Notes: generated by a model not told the origin, from the letters alone. Positions 16,757-27,579 are shown, counted from the stretch's first letter. The stretch: 64,000 nucleotides of DNA from Roseibium marinum (GCF_002906165.1 NZ_PPCN01000011.1:186001-250000); one strand, 5' to 3'. Numbers and translations: made by a program.

Positions 16757-19456
16757 TCAAAGCCCGCGAGACGTCCTCAGATAGGACAGCACCAGGAAGA
16801 TCTGGCCGACGACAAGCGGCAGAAAGCTCATCGAGACGGCGAGGAGCATCCCGTCCGGACCTGGCCAGTGAAGGCCCAGAACATCGGCAAGGGCGGGATG
16901 TCCCATCGCAATGGCCAGGAGCCCAAGGCAGAGCACCAGGGCGGCCCAGACATACGGGTTGCGGCTGATTTCATTCCGGACAACAGCCAGGGAAGGCCGC
17001 CGGACGCTGAAAACGTTCCAGAGCTGAGCCAGGGCAAGGGTCAGAAAAGCAACAACCACAGCGGTGTCGGCTCCAAGATCGAGATAAAAAAGCGCCAGCA
17101 TGAAGGCCGAAAGAGTGGCGAGGGTGATCGCCCCGCCAAGCAGCCCGATCAGGAACCATCTTTTCCTGTCTATGATCGGCTCGTTCGGATCGCGCGGGGG
17201 TTCCGACATGGTTTCGTCGTCTCCCCGTCCAAGCCCCAGCGCGAAGGCGGGAAAGACATCCGTGACGAGATTCAGGAACAGGATCTGCAGGGGCAGAAGC
17301 GGAACCGGCAGACCGACGCCGACGGCAATGCCGACGATGAGGACTTCGCTGACATTGCAGGACATCAGGTAGACCACAAATTTGCGGATGTTTTCGAAGA
17401 TCGTCCGCCCCTGGCGCATGGCCGCGATGATCGTCGCGAAGGCATCGTCCTTCAGAATGATGTCGGACGCTTCGCGCGCCACCTGCGTCCCGCGCAATCC
17501 CATGGCAATCCCGATATCCGCCTTTTTCAGGGCCGGCGCGTCATTGACACCGTCGCCCGTCATGGCGACCACGTGGCCCTGCTCCTGAAAAAGCGACACC
17601 AGCTTGAGTTTTGTATCGGGTGCCACCCGCGCGAAAACATCCGTCTGAAGCACGTGCGCGCGCATCTCTTCATCGGAGGTTGCCGGGTCGATGCCGGCAA
17701 GATCGCGCCCCGTCATCACCTTGAGCGTCCCCGTTCCGAGACCTGCCTCCTGCGCGATCTTGGCGGCGGTGTCCGCGTGATCCCCCGTCATCATGACGAC
17801 GCGCACGCCCGCATCCTGGCTTGCCCTGATGGCGGCGGGAACATCCTCGCGCAGGGGGTCGAGAAAGCAGACCAGCGCGACCAGCGTCAGCCCTTCATAG
17901 GGGTCTTCGTCATCCGTCGCCGCCGTTTTCATGGCCAGGGCCAGGACCCGCTGTCCCGTACTTGCCGCATGATCGCTGCGCTCGCGCCATTCTGTCAGGT
18001 CCCGTTCGCTCATGTCCCGCGGGCCGTTGTCCGAAAGGACCGATCGCGACACCTCGAGCACGAATTCGGGTGCGCCCTTGACCGCGTAGACGATGTCGCC
18101 ATTGCGGGAGAATGCCGTCGCCATCATCTTGCGCTCGGGGTCAAACGCATACTGCCTGACCTCCCGGAAATCCGCGGCGAGCGACGTCCGGGTGAGGTCC
18201 GCCTTTCCGGCGACGGCAAGCAGCGCTATTTCCATGGGATCGCCGATCCGGGCGCCGCCATCGTGCAGGTCCGGCTGGGCCGTGTTGCAAAGGACCCCGA
18301 TCCTCAGGGCCCAGTCCAGGCTCTCCGATCCGGCAGGATCTCCTCCCCCACCCGGTACCTGGAAGGAAACGTCGGAGCCGTCGCGCGTGACCTCGATGTC
18401 GTTGCCGTCGAGGAGATAGCTGACCACCGACATCCGGTTCTCCGTCAGCGTGCCGGTCTTGTCGGTCAGGATCAGGGTAGTCGCCCCGAGAGTTTCCACC
18501 GAGGACAGCTGGGTGACAATCGCGTTGCGGGCCGCCATCCGCCACATGCCGCGTGCCAGACAGAGCGTTGCGACGACCGGAAGACCTTCCGGGATCGCCG
18601 CCACAGCCAGCGCCACCCCGGTCTTGATCATCTCGGGAACGGAGTTCCCCCACAAGATGCCCGCGAGGCTGGTCAGCGTCGCCAACGCCAGCGTCAGCCA
18701 GACCAGCTTCTGACCGAGTTTGTCGAGACGCTGCTCCAGAGGCGATGCATCGGCATCCGCTCCCTCGGCGAGCGTGCTGATATGACCGAGTTGCGTCGCC
18801 ATCCCCGTGGCGACGACAATCCCCTCCCCGAGGCCCTGGGTGACCGCCGTTCCGCTGAACGCCATGTTCGTCCGGTCGGCGACACCGGTGCCGGGGGCGA
18901 TGCTGGCGGTCTGTTTCGCAACGGGTACGGATTCGCCGGTGAGCAGGGATTCATCGCAAAAAAGGTTCGATACCGTCACGAGCCGCAGATCCGCGGTGAC
19001 CACGTCACCGGCTTCAAGAACGACAACATCTCCCGGCACCAGTTCGTGCGCGTCAATCTCCCGCACCTGCCCGTCCCGCCGCACGCGCGTGCGTACTTCG
19101 GTTATGCGCATGAGGGCTTCCATCGACCGGGCGGCCCGCAGTTCGGTGAAGAATCCGATTGCGCCATTGAGCAGCAGGACGATCACGATCGCGATCGCAT
19201 CCGCGAGATCTCCCAGAACGAGCGACAGGACTGACGCAGCCGCGAGCAGCCACACGATGATGCCGGTAAACTGATGGGCCAGGATAAGAAACGCGCTGCG
19301 GGTCTTGTGCTCACGGAGCCGATTGGGGCCATGGACCCGGCGCCGGCGAATGACCTCGGCGTCCGCCAGCCCCCGCGCCGTTTGCGTGGCGTATCTCTCG
19401 GCAATCTCCCCAGCATCAAGAGCAAAGGCAGTCTTCAGGGTTTCGGTCGTTTCCAT
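16757..19456 (-). CDS. P-type (P2) cation-transporting ATPase
   Basis: 899 residues from the ATG at 19456 (GAGGGACA site); a GTG 16 codons upstream is possible. An N-terminal cation-ATPase domain (GLADAEVIRRRRVHGPNRL) is followed by the actuator motif TGES (about 173-176), the M4 motif IPEGLP (about 288-293) typical of Ca2+/P2-type pumps, the phosphorylation site DKTGT (about 332-336) and the hinge TGDGVNDAPAL. The C-terminal region has about six hydrophobic segments. It likely exports Ca2+, Mn2+ or another divalent ion across the inner membrane; the ion is not fixed by these motifs. It is divergent from the universal stress protein gene. Confidence 0.93.
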   Translation of the reverse strand: METTETLKTAFALDAGEIAERYATQTARGLADAEVIRRRRVHGPNRLREHKTRSAFLILAHQFTGIIVWLLAAASVLSLVLGDLADAIAIVIVLLLNGAIGFFTELRAARSMEALMRITEVRTRVRRDGQVREIDAHELVPGDVVVLEAGDVVTADLRLVTVSNLFCDESLLTGESVPVAKQTASIAPGTGVADRTNMAFSGTAVTQGLGEGIVVATGMATQLGHISTLAEGADADASPLEQRLDKLGQKLVWLTLALATLTSLAGILWGNSVPEMIKTGVALAVAAIPEGLPVVATLCLARGMWRMAARNAIVTQLSSVETLGATTLILTDKTGTLTENRMSVVSYLLDGNDIEVTRDGSDVSFQVPGGGGDPAGSESLDWALRIGVLCNTAQPDLHDGGARIGDPMEIALLAVAGKADLTRTSLAADFREVRQYAFDPERKMMATAFSRNGDIVYAVKGAPEFVLEVSRSVLSDNGPRDMSERDLTEWRERSDHAASTGQRVLALAMKTAATDDEDPYEGLTLVALVCFLDPLREDVPAAIRASQDAGVRVVMMTGDHADTAAKIAQEAGLGTGTLKVMTGRDLAGIDPATSDEEMRAHVLQTDVFARVAPDTKLKLVSLFQEQGHVVAMTGDGVNDAPALKKADIGIAMGLRGTQVAREASDIILKDDAFATIIAAMRQGRTIFENIRKFVVYLMSCNVSEVLIVGIAVGVGLPVPLLPLQILFLNLVTDVFPAFALGLGRGDDETMSEPPRDPNEPIIDRKRWFLIGLLGGAITLATLSAFMLALFYLDLGADTAVVVAFLTLALAQLWNVFSVRRPSLAVVRNEISRNPYVWAALVLCLGLLAIAMGHPALADVLGLHWPGPDGMLLAVSMSFLPLVVGQIFLVLSYLRTSRGL

Positions 19457-19762
19457 TGTCCCTCGGGTCACACTTTCCAGTTTGTTGCCACCGGGCTCTT
19501 CCACTCGTCAGGAGGAGCCGAATGCCGCCAGTCAGCGGCGCCCGTCAGCGGCGCCAGTCTTGTGTCCACTCCCTCCTTACGCCAAGTCGGTAACAATCAA
19601 TACACCAGGGCGGTGCGGCCACCATCGCGGAGGTCTCCGGCGCGGTCAGGCCGATGTGACAGTAAGTATTTGATCCTGGCTCGTCCCCGATACATCATGG
19701 CGGTGAAAATCGCTCCTCCGGCGGCCGACCGGCGCGCCTTCCCCCCTGCAAAGAAACAGGCC

Positions 19763-20605
19763 ATGTCCATCAAAACAATCCTCGCGATCATGGAATTCAA
19801 GACAGCCTTGGAGAATATCAGCCTGGCCACCGCCGTTGCGCGCGCGCACGATGCCCATCTGACCGTCCTTAACATCGGCGAAGTGCCTTCTCTTCCCTTC
19901 TACGGATTTGGAGGACACGGCTATGTGGAGATCTGGTCCGAAGAATGCGACCAGCGCAAGGAGGACCTCGCCGAAGTCAACACGCGGATGGACCAGCAGC
20001 TCGCGCGCGAAGGTCTTTCCTACGATCTTCGTCCCTATCTGTCGTCCCCGGAGCGGGAGGACAATCTGGTGGCGCGCCATGCGATCTACTGCGACCTGGC
20101 GGTTGTCCTGCGCTCCGCGGAGCAGGAACTGGAGAGCGTTGAAAAAAACGCGATCGATGGCGCCCTGTTCGACTCCGGCAGACCAGTCCTTTACATTCCA
20201 AAGTCTCCGGAACTGGACACGATCGGCCAGCGGGTCGCGATCGCCTGGAACGCTCAACGGGAAGCCGCCCGCGCGGTGACCGATGCCTTGCCGTTTCTGA
20301 AAAAGGCAACGCAGATCGATCTCCTTGTCGTCGATCCGGTCGTCGGCGACGAGGATCACGGCCAGGACCCGGGCAGCGACATGGCCCTGATCCTTTCCCG
20401 CCATGGACTGAATCTCAACGTAAGGATCGTCGCCTCCGAGGGCAGGCCTGTTTCCCAGGTCCTGCTCGAGACGGCACGGGACCTCAAGAGCGACCTGATC
20501 GTCATGGGCGCTTACGGGCATTCAAGGCTGCGTCAGAACATCCTGGGAGGAACCACGTCGGAAATGCTTGAAAACAGCGATGTGCCTCTGCTGCTGTCGC
20601 GATAA
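19763..20605 (+). CDS. Tandem UspA-domain universal stress protein
   Basis: 280 residues from ATG 19763 (an in-frame ATG at 19697 would add 22 unlike residues). Two UspA folds are fused: the first starts MSIKTILAIMEFKTALEN, the second around VAIAWNAQREAARAVTDALP. The second has the ATP-binding signature MGAYGHSRLRQNILGGTTSEML; the first lacks it. Such tandem proteins are cytoplasmic and often induced by starvation or low oxygen. The upstream region shared with the divergent ATPase contains a tandem 12-mer GTCAGCGGCGCC at 19531-19542 and 19544-19555 that could be a regulatory site. Confidence 0.93.
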   Translation: MSIKTILAIMEFKTALENISLATAVARAHDAHLTVLNIGEVPSLPFYGFGGHGYVEIWSEECDQRKEDLAEVNTRMDQQLAREGLSYDLRPYLSSPEREDNLVARHAIYCDLAVVLRSAEQELESVEKNAIDGALFDSGRPVLYIPKSPELDTIGQRVAIAWNAQREAARAVTDALPFLKKATQIDLLVVDPVVGDEDHGQDPGSDMALILSRHGLNLNVRIVASEGRPVSQVLLETARDLKSDLIVMGAYGHSRLRQNILGGTTSEMLENSDVPLLLSR

Positions 20606-20680
20606 GCGCGTAGAACTCAAGCACCAGATGACTTTTGCGCGGTACACCGACCGGACTTGCCGGCTGTCCGAGAGTCTAAC

Positions 20681-20869
20681 CTAAGCAGCGCCGTCCGGTT
20701 TCGGGTCCGTACTCGATTCCGGGCCCGGTTCCAGCATTGCCGGCGGATCGCTGGCCGGGAAAGTTTCGTCCAAAGCCTCATCGAGCAGATCGTCCAGATG
20801 CTTCCTGGTCTGCTCCGGCGTGCTGCCTTTTATCGGCTTTTTTCCTGTTTCTTCGGGTATAGGCACCAT
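20681..20869 (-). CDS. Small conserved protein with FPASDPPA motif
   Basis: 62 residues from the ATG at 20869, preceded by GGAGACGAG. It is charged and has the sequence LDEALDETFPASDPPAM. Short proteins with an LDEALxEsFPASDPxA core are common hypothetical genes of Proteobacteria and frequently sit near stress genes; no function is known to me. It converges on the universal stress gene, 75 nt away. Confidence 0.7.
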   Translation of the reverse strand: MVPIPEETGKKPIKGSTPEQTRKHLDDLLDEALDETFPASDPPAMLEPGPESSTDPKPDGAA

Positions 20870-21135
20870 TTCTCGTCTCCACGGCACGGAGGAATTCAGG
20901 CCGTTCACAAACCACGGAAAGGACAGCAGCGCATTGACGGGCGTCAACGCCCGGCATCCGTGCTCCGACATCGCCGCGGACATCGGCTCGCCAAAGATCG
21001 TTGGAACAAAGACCCGCCGCAGGTCCTTTCAGGCTCAAAATATCCGGGACGGTATTGGCGTCCGTATTCAGGCGTTGCCGGAAACCGGCTGATGACAGTC
21101 CCGAGGGTGTCGCGCCTTTTCGGGATGCACTGTTG

Positions 21136-21339
21136 TCAGGCGGCCTCGCGCTTCGCCCGCTCGATCCTGCCGATAAAATCCGACAGCCAGGCGATTTCCT
21201 TCAGGTAGACATCCATGCTGAGCGAGGCGAGTTCCATCAGCAAGGCCTGCGGGTTCGGATTGTCGAATCCGGCTTCCCGCAAGAAGGTCTGGTATTCTTC
21301 CCTGAACGCCTCTGGAACACGCATAACAGCCTCACGCAT
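21136..21339 (-). CDS. Small hypothetical protein
   Basis: 67 residues, predicted all-helical and amphipathic (FREEYQTFLREAGFDNPNPQ, then LLMELASLSMDVYLKEIAWL and a basic tail RIERAKREAA). The start is uncertain: an ATG at 21324 has a better TGAGG site 5 nt upstream and would give 62 residues. No family recognised. It reads leftward, away from the P450 gene, with 261 nt between them. Confidence 0.5.
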   Translation of the reverse strand: MREAVMRVPEAFREEYQTFLREAGFDNPNPQALLMELASLSMDVYLKEIAWLSDFIGRIERAKREAA

Positions 21340-21600
21340 CTAATATATTTCACCGGACTTGAGCGGGGCTTGACCGCCTCGCGTTAACGAACTGTTAAGA
21401 AATTCAATCTCCCGCCGTTATCGTCAATTCTGTCCTTTCCTCGCAATCCCCAGGCGCTGTCCTCAGGCGCGGGAAAAGCATGAACAACTGCGAAAACCGG
21501 ATCGGAACCCGCGCTTTTCGCTTGCACTTGGCCGGCCAAATCTTCGACGCTGCCAAGAATCACAATTCTACCTGATCGCCGTTCGCCCCAAGAGTCCTCC

Positions 21601-22836
21601 ATGTCGCCGTCCACAGACCTTTGCTTTGCCCCCCTGTCAGCCGAATTCGCTCGGGATCCCTACCCTTTTTACGCGGCTTTGCGCGCCAGGGAGGGCCTGA
21701 CCTACTATCAGGATTTCGATGTCTGGCTGGCGTCGCGGTTCACCGATGTTTCCCGGATCGTGCTCGATGAACATATGGTCCGTTCCCTTGAGCATATCGC
21801 CGGGCCTGAGGAAATCGCCGCGCAGAAACAGGCGCAAAACTGGCATGACATGCCGCATCATTCCCGTTTCGTGCAGTTTTCCCTGCTCGACAGCGACGGC
21901 GCGGTGCATGACCGGTTGCGCAAGCAGGTGTTCAAGCTTTTCACGCCGGTGATGGTGGGCAAGCTGAGGGACGGCATCCAGGCTTATGTCGATACGCTGT
22001 TCGACAGCCTGGACGGCCGCGACGAGATCGACTTCATCGGCGACCTCGCCGCCCACGTGCCCGGCCACATCATCGGCCGCATTCTGGGCGTGCCCGACGA
22101 GGACTGCCCGCAGTTGCGTATCTGGTCGGAGAACATCGTGCAGTTCTTCGATATCGACCGCTCGAATGAGCGCAAGGAGCTGGCTGAACGCAACACGACC
22201 GAATTCTATCGCTATCTCCTGAAGCTCAAGGCCGAAAGGGAAGCCAACCCCGAAGACGACCTGATGAGCCTGATGATCGAGGCCGAACGGCAGGGCCACA
22301 TGAACCACGACGAGTTCATTTCCACCGCCATGCTGATCCTGATGGCGGGACACGGTTCGACGATCGACGTGCTTGGCAGCGGGATGCATGCGCTGTTGAA
22401 ATTCCCCAACGAAATGCTGCGCCTGCGCGCCGATCCGGGCCTGATGAAAACGGCTGTCCAGGAGATGTTCCGCTACGAAGCTCCCCTGCCCTTCTTTCAC
22501 CGCTATTCAACCGAAGATGTGGAGATCGGCGGGCGGACGTTTCCCCGCGGCACCAAGTTCGGCGTGCTGTACGGGTCCGCCAACCGCGACCCCGAGCAGT
22601 TTCCCGATGCGGACAGGTTCGATGCCGGGCGCACACCCAACTGGCACATCGCCTTCGGCCGCGGCGCGCATTTCTGCCTTGGCAATCACCTTGCCCGGCT
22701 GGACATGGACATCATCTTTTCAACTCTGCTCAAGAGGTTCGGGACCATCGAGCTGGCGGAAGACACCGTCAGTTACAAGCGCGGACTGTCCGTGCGCGGA
22801 CCCCAAACGCTGCGGATAGGCTGGACGGCAGACTGA
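21601..22836 (+). CDS. Cytochrome P450
   Basis: A 411-residue soluble bacterial P450. The heme loop FGRGAHFCLGNHLAR gives Cys359 as the thiolate ligand. The K-helix ExxR is in QEMFRYEAPLPFFHRY. The I-helix reads LILMAGHGSTIDVL near 244-257: the usual acid-Thr pair (A/G-G-x-D/E-T) is replaced by Gly-Ser, followed by Thr, so proton delivery may be substrate-assisted or the Thr shifted. It needs an electron partner (ferredoxin and reductase), none of which is adjacent. It is followed by the glycerophosphodiesterase gene 90 nt downstream on the same strand. Substrate unknown. Confidence 0.95.
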   Translation: MSPSTDLCFAPLSAEFARDPYPFYAALRAREGLTYYQDFDVWLASRFTDVSRIVLDEHMVRSLEHIAGPEEIAAQKQAQNWHDMPHHSRFVQFSLLDSDGAVHDRLRKQVFKLFTPVMVGKLRDGIQAYVDTLFDSLDGRDEIDFIGDLAAHVPGHIIGRILGVPDEDCPQLRIWSENIVQFFDIDRSNERKELAERNTTEFYRYLLKLKAEREANPEDDLMSLMIEAERQGHMNHDEFISTAMLILMAGHGSTIDVLGSGMHALLKFPNEMLRLRADPGLMKTAVQEMFRYEAPLPFFHRYSTEDVEIGGRTFPRGTKFGVLYGSANRDPEQFPDADRFDAGRTPNWHIAFGRGAHFCLGNHLARLDMDIIFSTLLKRFGTIELAEDTVSYKRGLSVRGPQTLRIGWTAD

Positions 22837-22925
22837 CGAGTTCTTGTTCCCCGCCGACGGTCCGCTATATTCGGATGAAGCTTGGCTTTCTCTGTTTCCT
22901 GCCCTCGTGATTTACCGGAAAAAAG

Positions 22926-24125
22926 ATGCTTTCTGCCCTTGCCATCCTCACGCTGATCGGACTGACACTCGCTTCGCCCGCTCATGCGGGCGAGATCGAG
23001 CTCGGCCCCCGCCCGGCCTATCTGGTCGGGCAGATGGCGGAAGGGCCGTTGAAGGAGAAACTTGCCGCCTGCATCGGCCGGCCTGCGAAGCGGACACTGT
23101 TTTCCGTCAGCCATCGCGGCGCGCCGCTGCAGTTTCCCGAGCACACGGAGGAAGGTTACCGCGCCGCAGGCCTCATGGGCGCGGGCATCCTGGAATGCGA
23201 TGTCACCTTCACGCGGGACAAGGAACTGGTCTGCCGCCACTCGCAGAACGATCTGCAGGCAACCACCGACATATTGGCAACCGGTCTGGCGGCGACCTGC
23301 AAGGAGCCCTTCACGCCTGCGGCGGGCGACACTCCGGCGACGGCGGAATGCCGGACCTCGGACCTGACGCTGGCGGAATTCAAGTCCCTGCGCGGGAAAA
23401 TGGACGCCGCCGACAAGACCGCAAGCACGCTGGAAGGCTACATGAATGCCACCGCACCCTGGCGGACCGAACTTTATGCCGGAACCGGAACCCTGCTTTC
23501 TCACAAGGAGTCCATCCGGCTTTTCAAGGATCTGGGCGTCAAGTTCACCCCGGAGCTTAAAACCCCGGTTGTCGACATGCCCTTTGACGGCTTCACCCGC
23601 GAGGCGTATGCGCAAAAGATGATCGACGACTACAAGGACGCCGGCATTCCGCCGGAAGATGTCTACCCGCAGTCGTTTGATCTTGAAGACATTCTCTACT
23701 GGATCCGCAACGAACCGGAGTTCGGCCGGCAGGCGGTCTTTCTCGACGCACGGCGCGGGCTCGATCCAATGGATCCGGGCACGTTTTCTCCCTCCATGGC
23801 TGAACTGAAGGAGATGGGGGTGAATTATCTCGCACCGCCGCTCTACGTGCTCCTGACCCTCGAAGACGGCAGGATCGTGCCGTCCGCCTATGCCAGGGCC
23901 GCCAGGGACGCGGGTCTGGACATCATCACCTGGACCCTGGAGCGCTCCGGTCCCCTGAGTTCCGGAGGCGGCTGGTATTACCAAAGCGTGAGCCCGGCCA
24001 TCGATGGCGACGGACGCATGCTGGAAGTGCTTGACGTCCTGGCGCGGGTGGTCGGCGTGAAGGGGGTCTTTTCGGACTGGCCCGCCACGACCAGCTTCTA
24101 CGCGTCCTGCATGGGCTTGGAGTAA
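22926..24125 (+). CDS. Exported glycerophosphodiester phosphodiesterase family protein
   Basis: 399 residues with a signal peptide ([21 protein letters not shown]). The GDPD catalytic core is clear: [20 protein letters not shown], then [19 protein letters not shown], giving the His, Glu, Asp and His metal and acid-base residues. A large insert follows, then FTPELKTP and a TIM-barrel C terminus with [10 protein letters not shown]. The family hydrolyses glycerophosphodiesters to sn-glycerol-3-phosphate and an alcohol in the periplasm. The inserts make it longer than GlpQ, so the substrate may be another phosphodiester lipid headgroup. Confidence 0.92.
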   Translation: MLSALAILTLIGLTLASPAHAGEIELGPRPAYLVGQMAEGPLKEKLAACIGRPAKRTLFSVSHRGAPLQFPEHTEEGYRAAGLMGAGILECDVTFTRDKELVCRHSQNDLQATTDILATGLAATCKEPFTPAAGDTPATAECRTSDLTLAEFKSLRGKMDAADKTASTLEGYMNATAPWRTELYAGTGTLLSHKESIRLFKDLGVKFTPELKTPVVDMPFDGFTREAYAQKMIDDYKDAGIPPEDVYPQSFDLEDILYWIRNEPEFGRQAVFLDARRGLDPMDPGTFSPSMAELKEMGVNYLAPPLYVLLTLEDGRIVPSAYARAARDAGLDIITWTLERSGPLSSGGGWYYQSVSPAIDGDGRMLEVLDVLARVVGVKGVFSDWPATTSFYASCMGLE

Positions 24126-24220
24126 TACCGGGGATCGATGGGCCATATCACCGACCCTTGGCACAAGCGGCCGGCCAGCGTTCATTCAGGCAAAAGAATA
24201 CAGGATGCTTTGTCAGGCTG

Positions 24221-24826
24221 TCAGCGAGCCTGATCGAGCGTGCGCTTGCATTCCAGCAGTTCGAACAAGGTGGATTGCAGCCGGCGGATGTCTTCCTTCG
24301 CGACGGTGGGCTGGGCCACCGATACACTTGCCGCTGCCTTGTCGCCGCGAAGTCTGCCGAGAATGTTGAGACCGCCGGAGGAGGAATGACTGCCCGCATC
24401 CGGGACAGTTTCGGCCAGAACGCCGCTGGGCAGCTTGTCCTGATGCCCGTTCGGGGCGGATTGTGACGACGCCCGGGTCTGCGCGCCGTTGGTATGGTCC
24501 ACCGTTTCCGGCGCCGAGGGAGCGGCCGTCTGCAACGGTGAAGCGTCTTCCCGCCAGATCTGCATGACAAATCTCGGGCCCTGCTCCTTCAGGATACGCT
24601 GCACACCTTTAATGGTGTAGCCTTCTCCATAGAGCAGATGCCGGATTCCCTTTAAAAGCTCAACGTCGTCCGGACGGTAATAACGCCGGCCTCCGCCACG
24701 TTTCAACGGCTTGATATGGGAGAACCGCGTTTCCCAGAACCGCAGCACGTGTTGCGGCAGGTCGAGGTCGTCAGCGACCTCGCTGATGGTTCTAAAGGCG
24801 TCCGGGCTTTTATCCAGTGAACTCAT
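24221..24826 (-). CDS. MerR family transcriptional regulator
   Basis: 201 residues from the ATG at 24826. The N-terminal winged helix reads [20 protein letters not shown], then ETRF, and [20 protein letters not shown], the MerR-type DNA-binding domain. After the helical linker ([14 protein letters not shown]) the chain becomes polar and probably disordered, ending in a short coiled helix. No effector-binding Cys cluster is visible. In many alphaproteobacteria this gene directly follows ihfA, as here with a 10-nt gap. Its target genes are not known. Confidence 0.9.
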   Translation of the reverse strand: MSSLDKSPDAFRTISEVADDLDLPQHVLRFWETRFSHIKPLKRGGGRRYYRPDDVELLKGIRHLLYGEGYTIKGVQRILKEQGPRFVMQIWREDASPLQTAAPSAPETVDHTNGAQTRASSQSAPNGHQDKLPSGVLAETVPDAGSHSSSGGLNILGRLRGDKAAASVSVAQPTVAKEDIRRLQSTLFELLECKRTLDQAR

Positions 24827-24836
24827 CCGGTCTTGT

Positions 24837-25151
24837 TTATTTGCTGGCCTGTCCTGTGAGCGCATCATTGATCCGCTGCTTCAAAACGTTGGATGGCTTG
24901 AACACCATCACGCGGCGCGGTGAAATCGGGACTTCCTCGCCTGTCTTCGGATTGCGGCCGATACGCTCCCCCTTGGAGCGAACCACAAATGAACCGAAGC
25001 TTGACAATTTTACCGATTCTCCCGTCACAAGACAGTCCGAAATTTCAGAAAGCACACGTTCTACCAATTCGGATGATTCAGTCCGCGACAGACCTACTTT
25101 TTGATAAACGGCCTCACACAGATCCGCACGGGTAATAGTCCGGTTGCCCAT
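24837..25151 (-). CDS. ihfA: Integration host factor subunit alpha
   Basis: 104 residues of the HU/IHF fold. [20 protein letters not shown] is the N-terminal helix pair; [20 protein letters not shown] and [20 protein letters not shown] form the beta arm with the conserved RNPKTGE and the Pro of the DNA-intercalating tip (GEEVPI). It pairs with IhfB to bend DNA. It stands between fabH and the MerR gene on the same strand, an order seen in many Hyphomicrobiales. Confidence 0.96.
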   Translation of the reverse strand: MGNRTITRADLCEAVYQKVGLSRTESSELVERVLSEISDCLVTGESVKLSSFGSFVVRSKGERIGRNPKTGEEVPISPRRVMVFKPSNVLKQRINDALTGQASK

Positions 25152-25295
25152 AACCCCTCCTCAACGACGCCAGTGATCTGGCTGATTTTGCAAGAGAACT
25201 CCGACGCAATACAATACGGTACGGCCTCGCGGCGGGCCGGTCAACCAGAACTCGGCAACAAGTTAAGATTTGTCGCAAGAAGGCGGCGGGGACGG

Positions 25296-26273
25296 TTACC
25301 AGCGCAGGAGAACCGATCCCCAGGTAAATCCGCCGCCCATGGCTTCCAGCATCAGAAGATCGTTCTTTTTGACCCGTCCGTCCCTGACCGCGGTATCGAG
25401 GGCCAGCGGAATGGAGGCCGCGGAGGTGTTGCCGTGCAACTGAACGGTTGTAACGACCTTCTCCGGCGCAATGCCGAGTTTCCTGGCGCTGGCGTCAATG
25501 ATCCGCTTGTTGGCCTGATGCGGTATGAACCAGGTCAGATCATCGGAAGTCAGTCCGGTCGCCTTGTAGGCGTCCTCGATAACGTCCGTGATCATTCCGA
25601 CCGCGTGCTTGTAGACCTCGCGGCCTTCCATGCGCAGGTGACCCACCGTCTGCGTCGAAGACGGACCGCCATCCACATAGAGTCTATCCTTGTGGCGGCC
25701 ATCGGAGCGAAGATGCGATGTCAGAATGCCCCGGTCGTCATTGCCACCGGTTCCCTCAGATGCTTCCACGACAACGGCCCCCGCCCCATCGCCGAAAAGC
25801 ACACAGGTGGTCCGGTCCTGCCAGTCGAGAATGCGGGAGAAGGTTTCGGCGCCGATGACGAGGCAGCGCTTGGCAAGCCCCGTGCGGATATAGGCATCGG
25901 CAGTGGTCAGCGCGTAGACGAAGCCCGAGCAGACGGCATGAATGTCGAAGGCGGCGCCATGATGGATGCCGAGACCGGCCTGCACGGTGACCGCGGTTGC
26001 CGGAAAGGTGTTGTCCGGCGTCGCCGTCGCCAGAATGATGGTGTCGATGTCCTGGGCATCGCGGCCGGCATTCTCCAGCGCCCGCCTGGCGGCGGCAAGA
26101 GCCAGATCCGAGGTCAGCTCGCCTTCGGCCGCGATATGGCGCTGCCTGATGCCGGTGCGCTGAACGATCCACTCGTCAGACGTATCGACTATCTTGGACA
26201 GATCATCATTGGTCAGGATTTTTTCCGGCAGAAAGCTTCCGCAGCCGGTCACGGTTGAACGGATCACGCTCAC
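25296..26273 (-). CDS. fabH: Beta-ketoacyl-ACP synthase III
   Basis: 325 residues with the KAS III catalytic triad: Cys in [16 protein letters not shown], His in [13 protein letters not shown], Asn in [15 protein letters not shown]. It condenses acetyl-CoA with malonyl-ACP to start type II fatty acid synthesis. The C terminus [13 protein letters not shown] is typical. Its ATG overlaps the plsX stop by 4 bp, so the two are coupled. The cytoplasmic enzyme sets the primer choice; no branched-chain pathway evidence is visible here. Confidence 0.97.
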   Translation of the reverse strand: MSVIRSTVTGCGSFLPEKILTNDDLSKIVDTSDEWIVQRTGIRQRHIAAEGELTSDLALAAARRALENAGRDAQDIDTIILATATPDNTFPATAVTVQAGLGIHHGAAFDIHAVCSGFVYALTTADAYIRTGLAKRCLVIGAETFSRILDWQDRTTCVLFGDGAGAVVVEASEGTGGNDDRGILTSHLRSDGRHKDRLYVDGGPSSTQTVGHLRMEGREVYKHAVGMITDVIEDAYKATGLTSDDLTWFIPHQANKRIIDASARKLGIAPEKVVTTVQLHGNTSAASIPLALDTAVRDGRVKKNDLLMLEAMGGGFTWGSVLLRW

Positions 26274-27334
26274 AAATCACCTTCCGATGTCGGCGCGGCT
26301 TCCGCGAAGCGGCCGCGATGATAATGCACAAGATCCTGGGCGATCTTGTGGGTCAATTCGTTTTTCACCATGTCATAGGCCAGATCGATTGCCGAGGCAT
26401 AACCCTCCGCATCCGCCCCGCCATGGCTTTTGATTACGATGCCGTTCAACCCCAGGAACACGCCGCCATTGACCTTGCGCGGGTCCATTTTCTCGCGCAG
26501 CAGATCGAAGGCGCCCTTGGCGAAAAGATAACCGATTTTGGACATGAAGGTGCGGTTCATGGCCGCCCGCAGGTAACCGCCGATCTGCTTGGCCGTACCT
26601 TCCGCCGTTTTCAGAGCGATATTGCCGGCGAAGCCCTCGGTCACCACGACGTCGACCGTTCCCTTGCCGATATCATCGCCTTCGACGAACCCGGCGTAAT
26701 TCAGCGAACGCAGAGGGGTCTCGCGCAGCAGGCGACCGGCCGTGCGCACCTCCTCAAGACCTTTCACTTCCTCCACGCCGATATTGAGAAGACCCACAGT
26801 CGGACGCTGAATACCGAACAGGGCGCGGGCCATGGCACCGCCCAGAATTGCGAAATCGATAAGCTGCTGCGCATCGGCGCCAATGGTCGCGCCTACGTCC
26901 AGCACAACCGATTCCCCGCGCAACGTCGGCCAGATGGCGGCAATGGCGGGCCGATCGATATTGGCCATGGTGCGCAGGCAGAATTTGGACATGGCCATGA
27001 GGGCGCCGGTATTGCCGGCGGAAACGGCGACGGACGCCTCCCCGGTCTTCACCGCCTCTATCGACCGCCACATGCTGGACCGCCACCGGCCCTGGCGCAG
27101 GGCCTGGCTCGGCTTGGTATCCATCGCAATCGCAACTTCGCAATGATGCACGCTCGAAGCGTCGCGCACCCGCGGATATTTCTCCAGAAGCGGCCGGATC
27201 ACCTGTTCGTTGCCATAGAGAAGGAAGCGGATATCGGGATGGCGGACGAGAGCGATCTCCGCACCGGGAATTACAACTTCGGCCCCGTTATCGCCGCCCA
27301 TGGCATCCAATGAAATCGGAATCGTTTTCGCCAT
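26270..27334 (-). CDS. plsX: Phosphate acyltransferase PlsX
   Basis: 354 residues, peripheral membrane protein that makes acyl-phosphate from acyl-ACP for phosphatidic acid synthesis. The N terminus [20 protein letters not shown] is the family hallmark; [15 protein letters not shown], and later [20 protein letters not shown] match its conserved glycine- and His-containing segments. It is transcribed ahead of fabH. A 245-nt gap separates it from the YceD gene; rpmF, often found between yceD and plsX in other bacteria, is absent here. Confidence 0.97.
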   Translation of the reverse strand: MAKTIPISLDAMGGDNGAEVVIPGAEIALVRHPDIRFLLYGNEQVIRPLLEKYPRVRDASSVHHCEVAIAMDTKPSQALRQGRWRSSMWRSIEAVKTGEASVAVSAGNTGALMAMSKFCLRTMANIDRPAIAAIWPTLRGESVVLDVGATIGADAQQLIDFAILGGAMARALFGIQRPTVGLLNIGVEEVKGLEEVRTAGRLLRETPLRSLNYAGFVEGDDIGKGTVDVVVTEGFAGNIALKTAEGTAKQIGGYLRAAMNRTFMSKIGYLFAKGAFDLLREKMDPRKVNGGVFLGLNGIVIKSHGGADAEGYASAIDLAYDMVKNELTHKIAQDLVHYHRGRFAEAAPTSEGDL

Positions 27335-27579
27335 TTAGAAGGTCTTTTTAACGTTATTCTACAAAGGACGGCACCTGGACGGTGCGCCCGAGATGTCCCA
27401 CCAGTCCGGCAGGGGCCCTGACCCGGCGCGAACATAACGGTTTTGGACGGAGTGACAACCGTTTTCCTTCCCCTGCCGGGTAGAGGCGCTGAAAACCGGC
27501 GGGAAAACAGTGGCCGAAGCACCGGCCTGCAGCGGCAAATCGCTGTAAGGGTCAAAGCCTGCCGGATGAAGGCGGGGAC

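Noticed and set aside
16733-19234. Long open frame antisense to the P-type ATPase
   Set aside because: Composition is low-complexity Arg/Gly/His and it mirrors a clear ATPase gene.
24126-24220. tRNA-Pro downstream of the MerR gene, as in some relatives
   Set aside because: No cloverleaf or CCA-type end can be formed in this 95-nt region on either strand.
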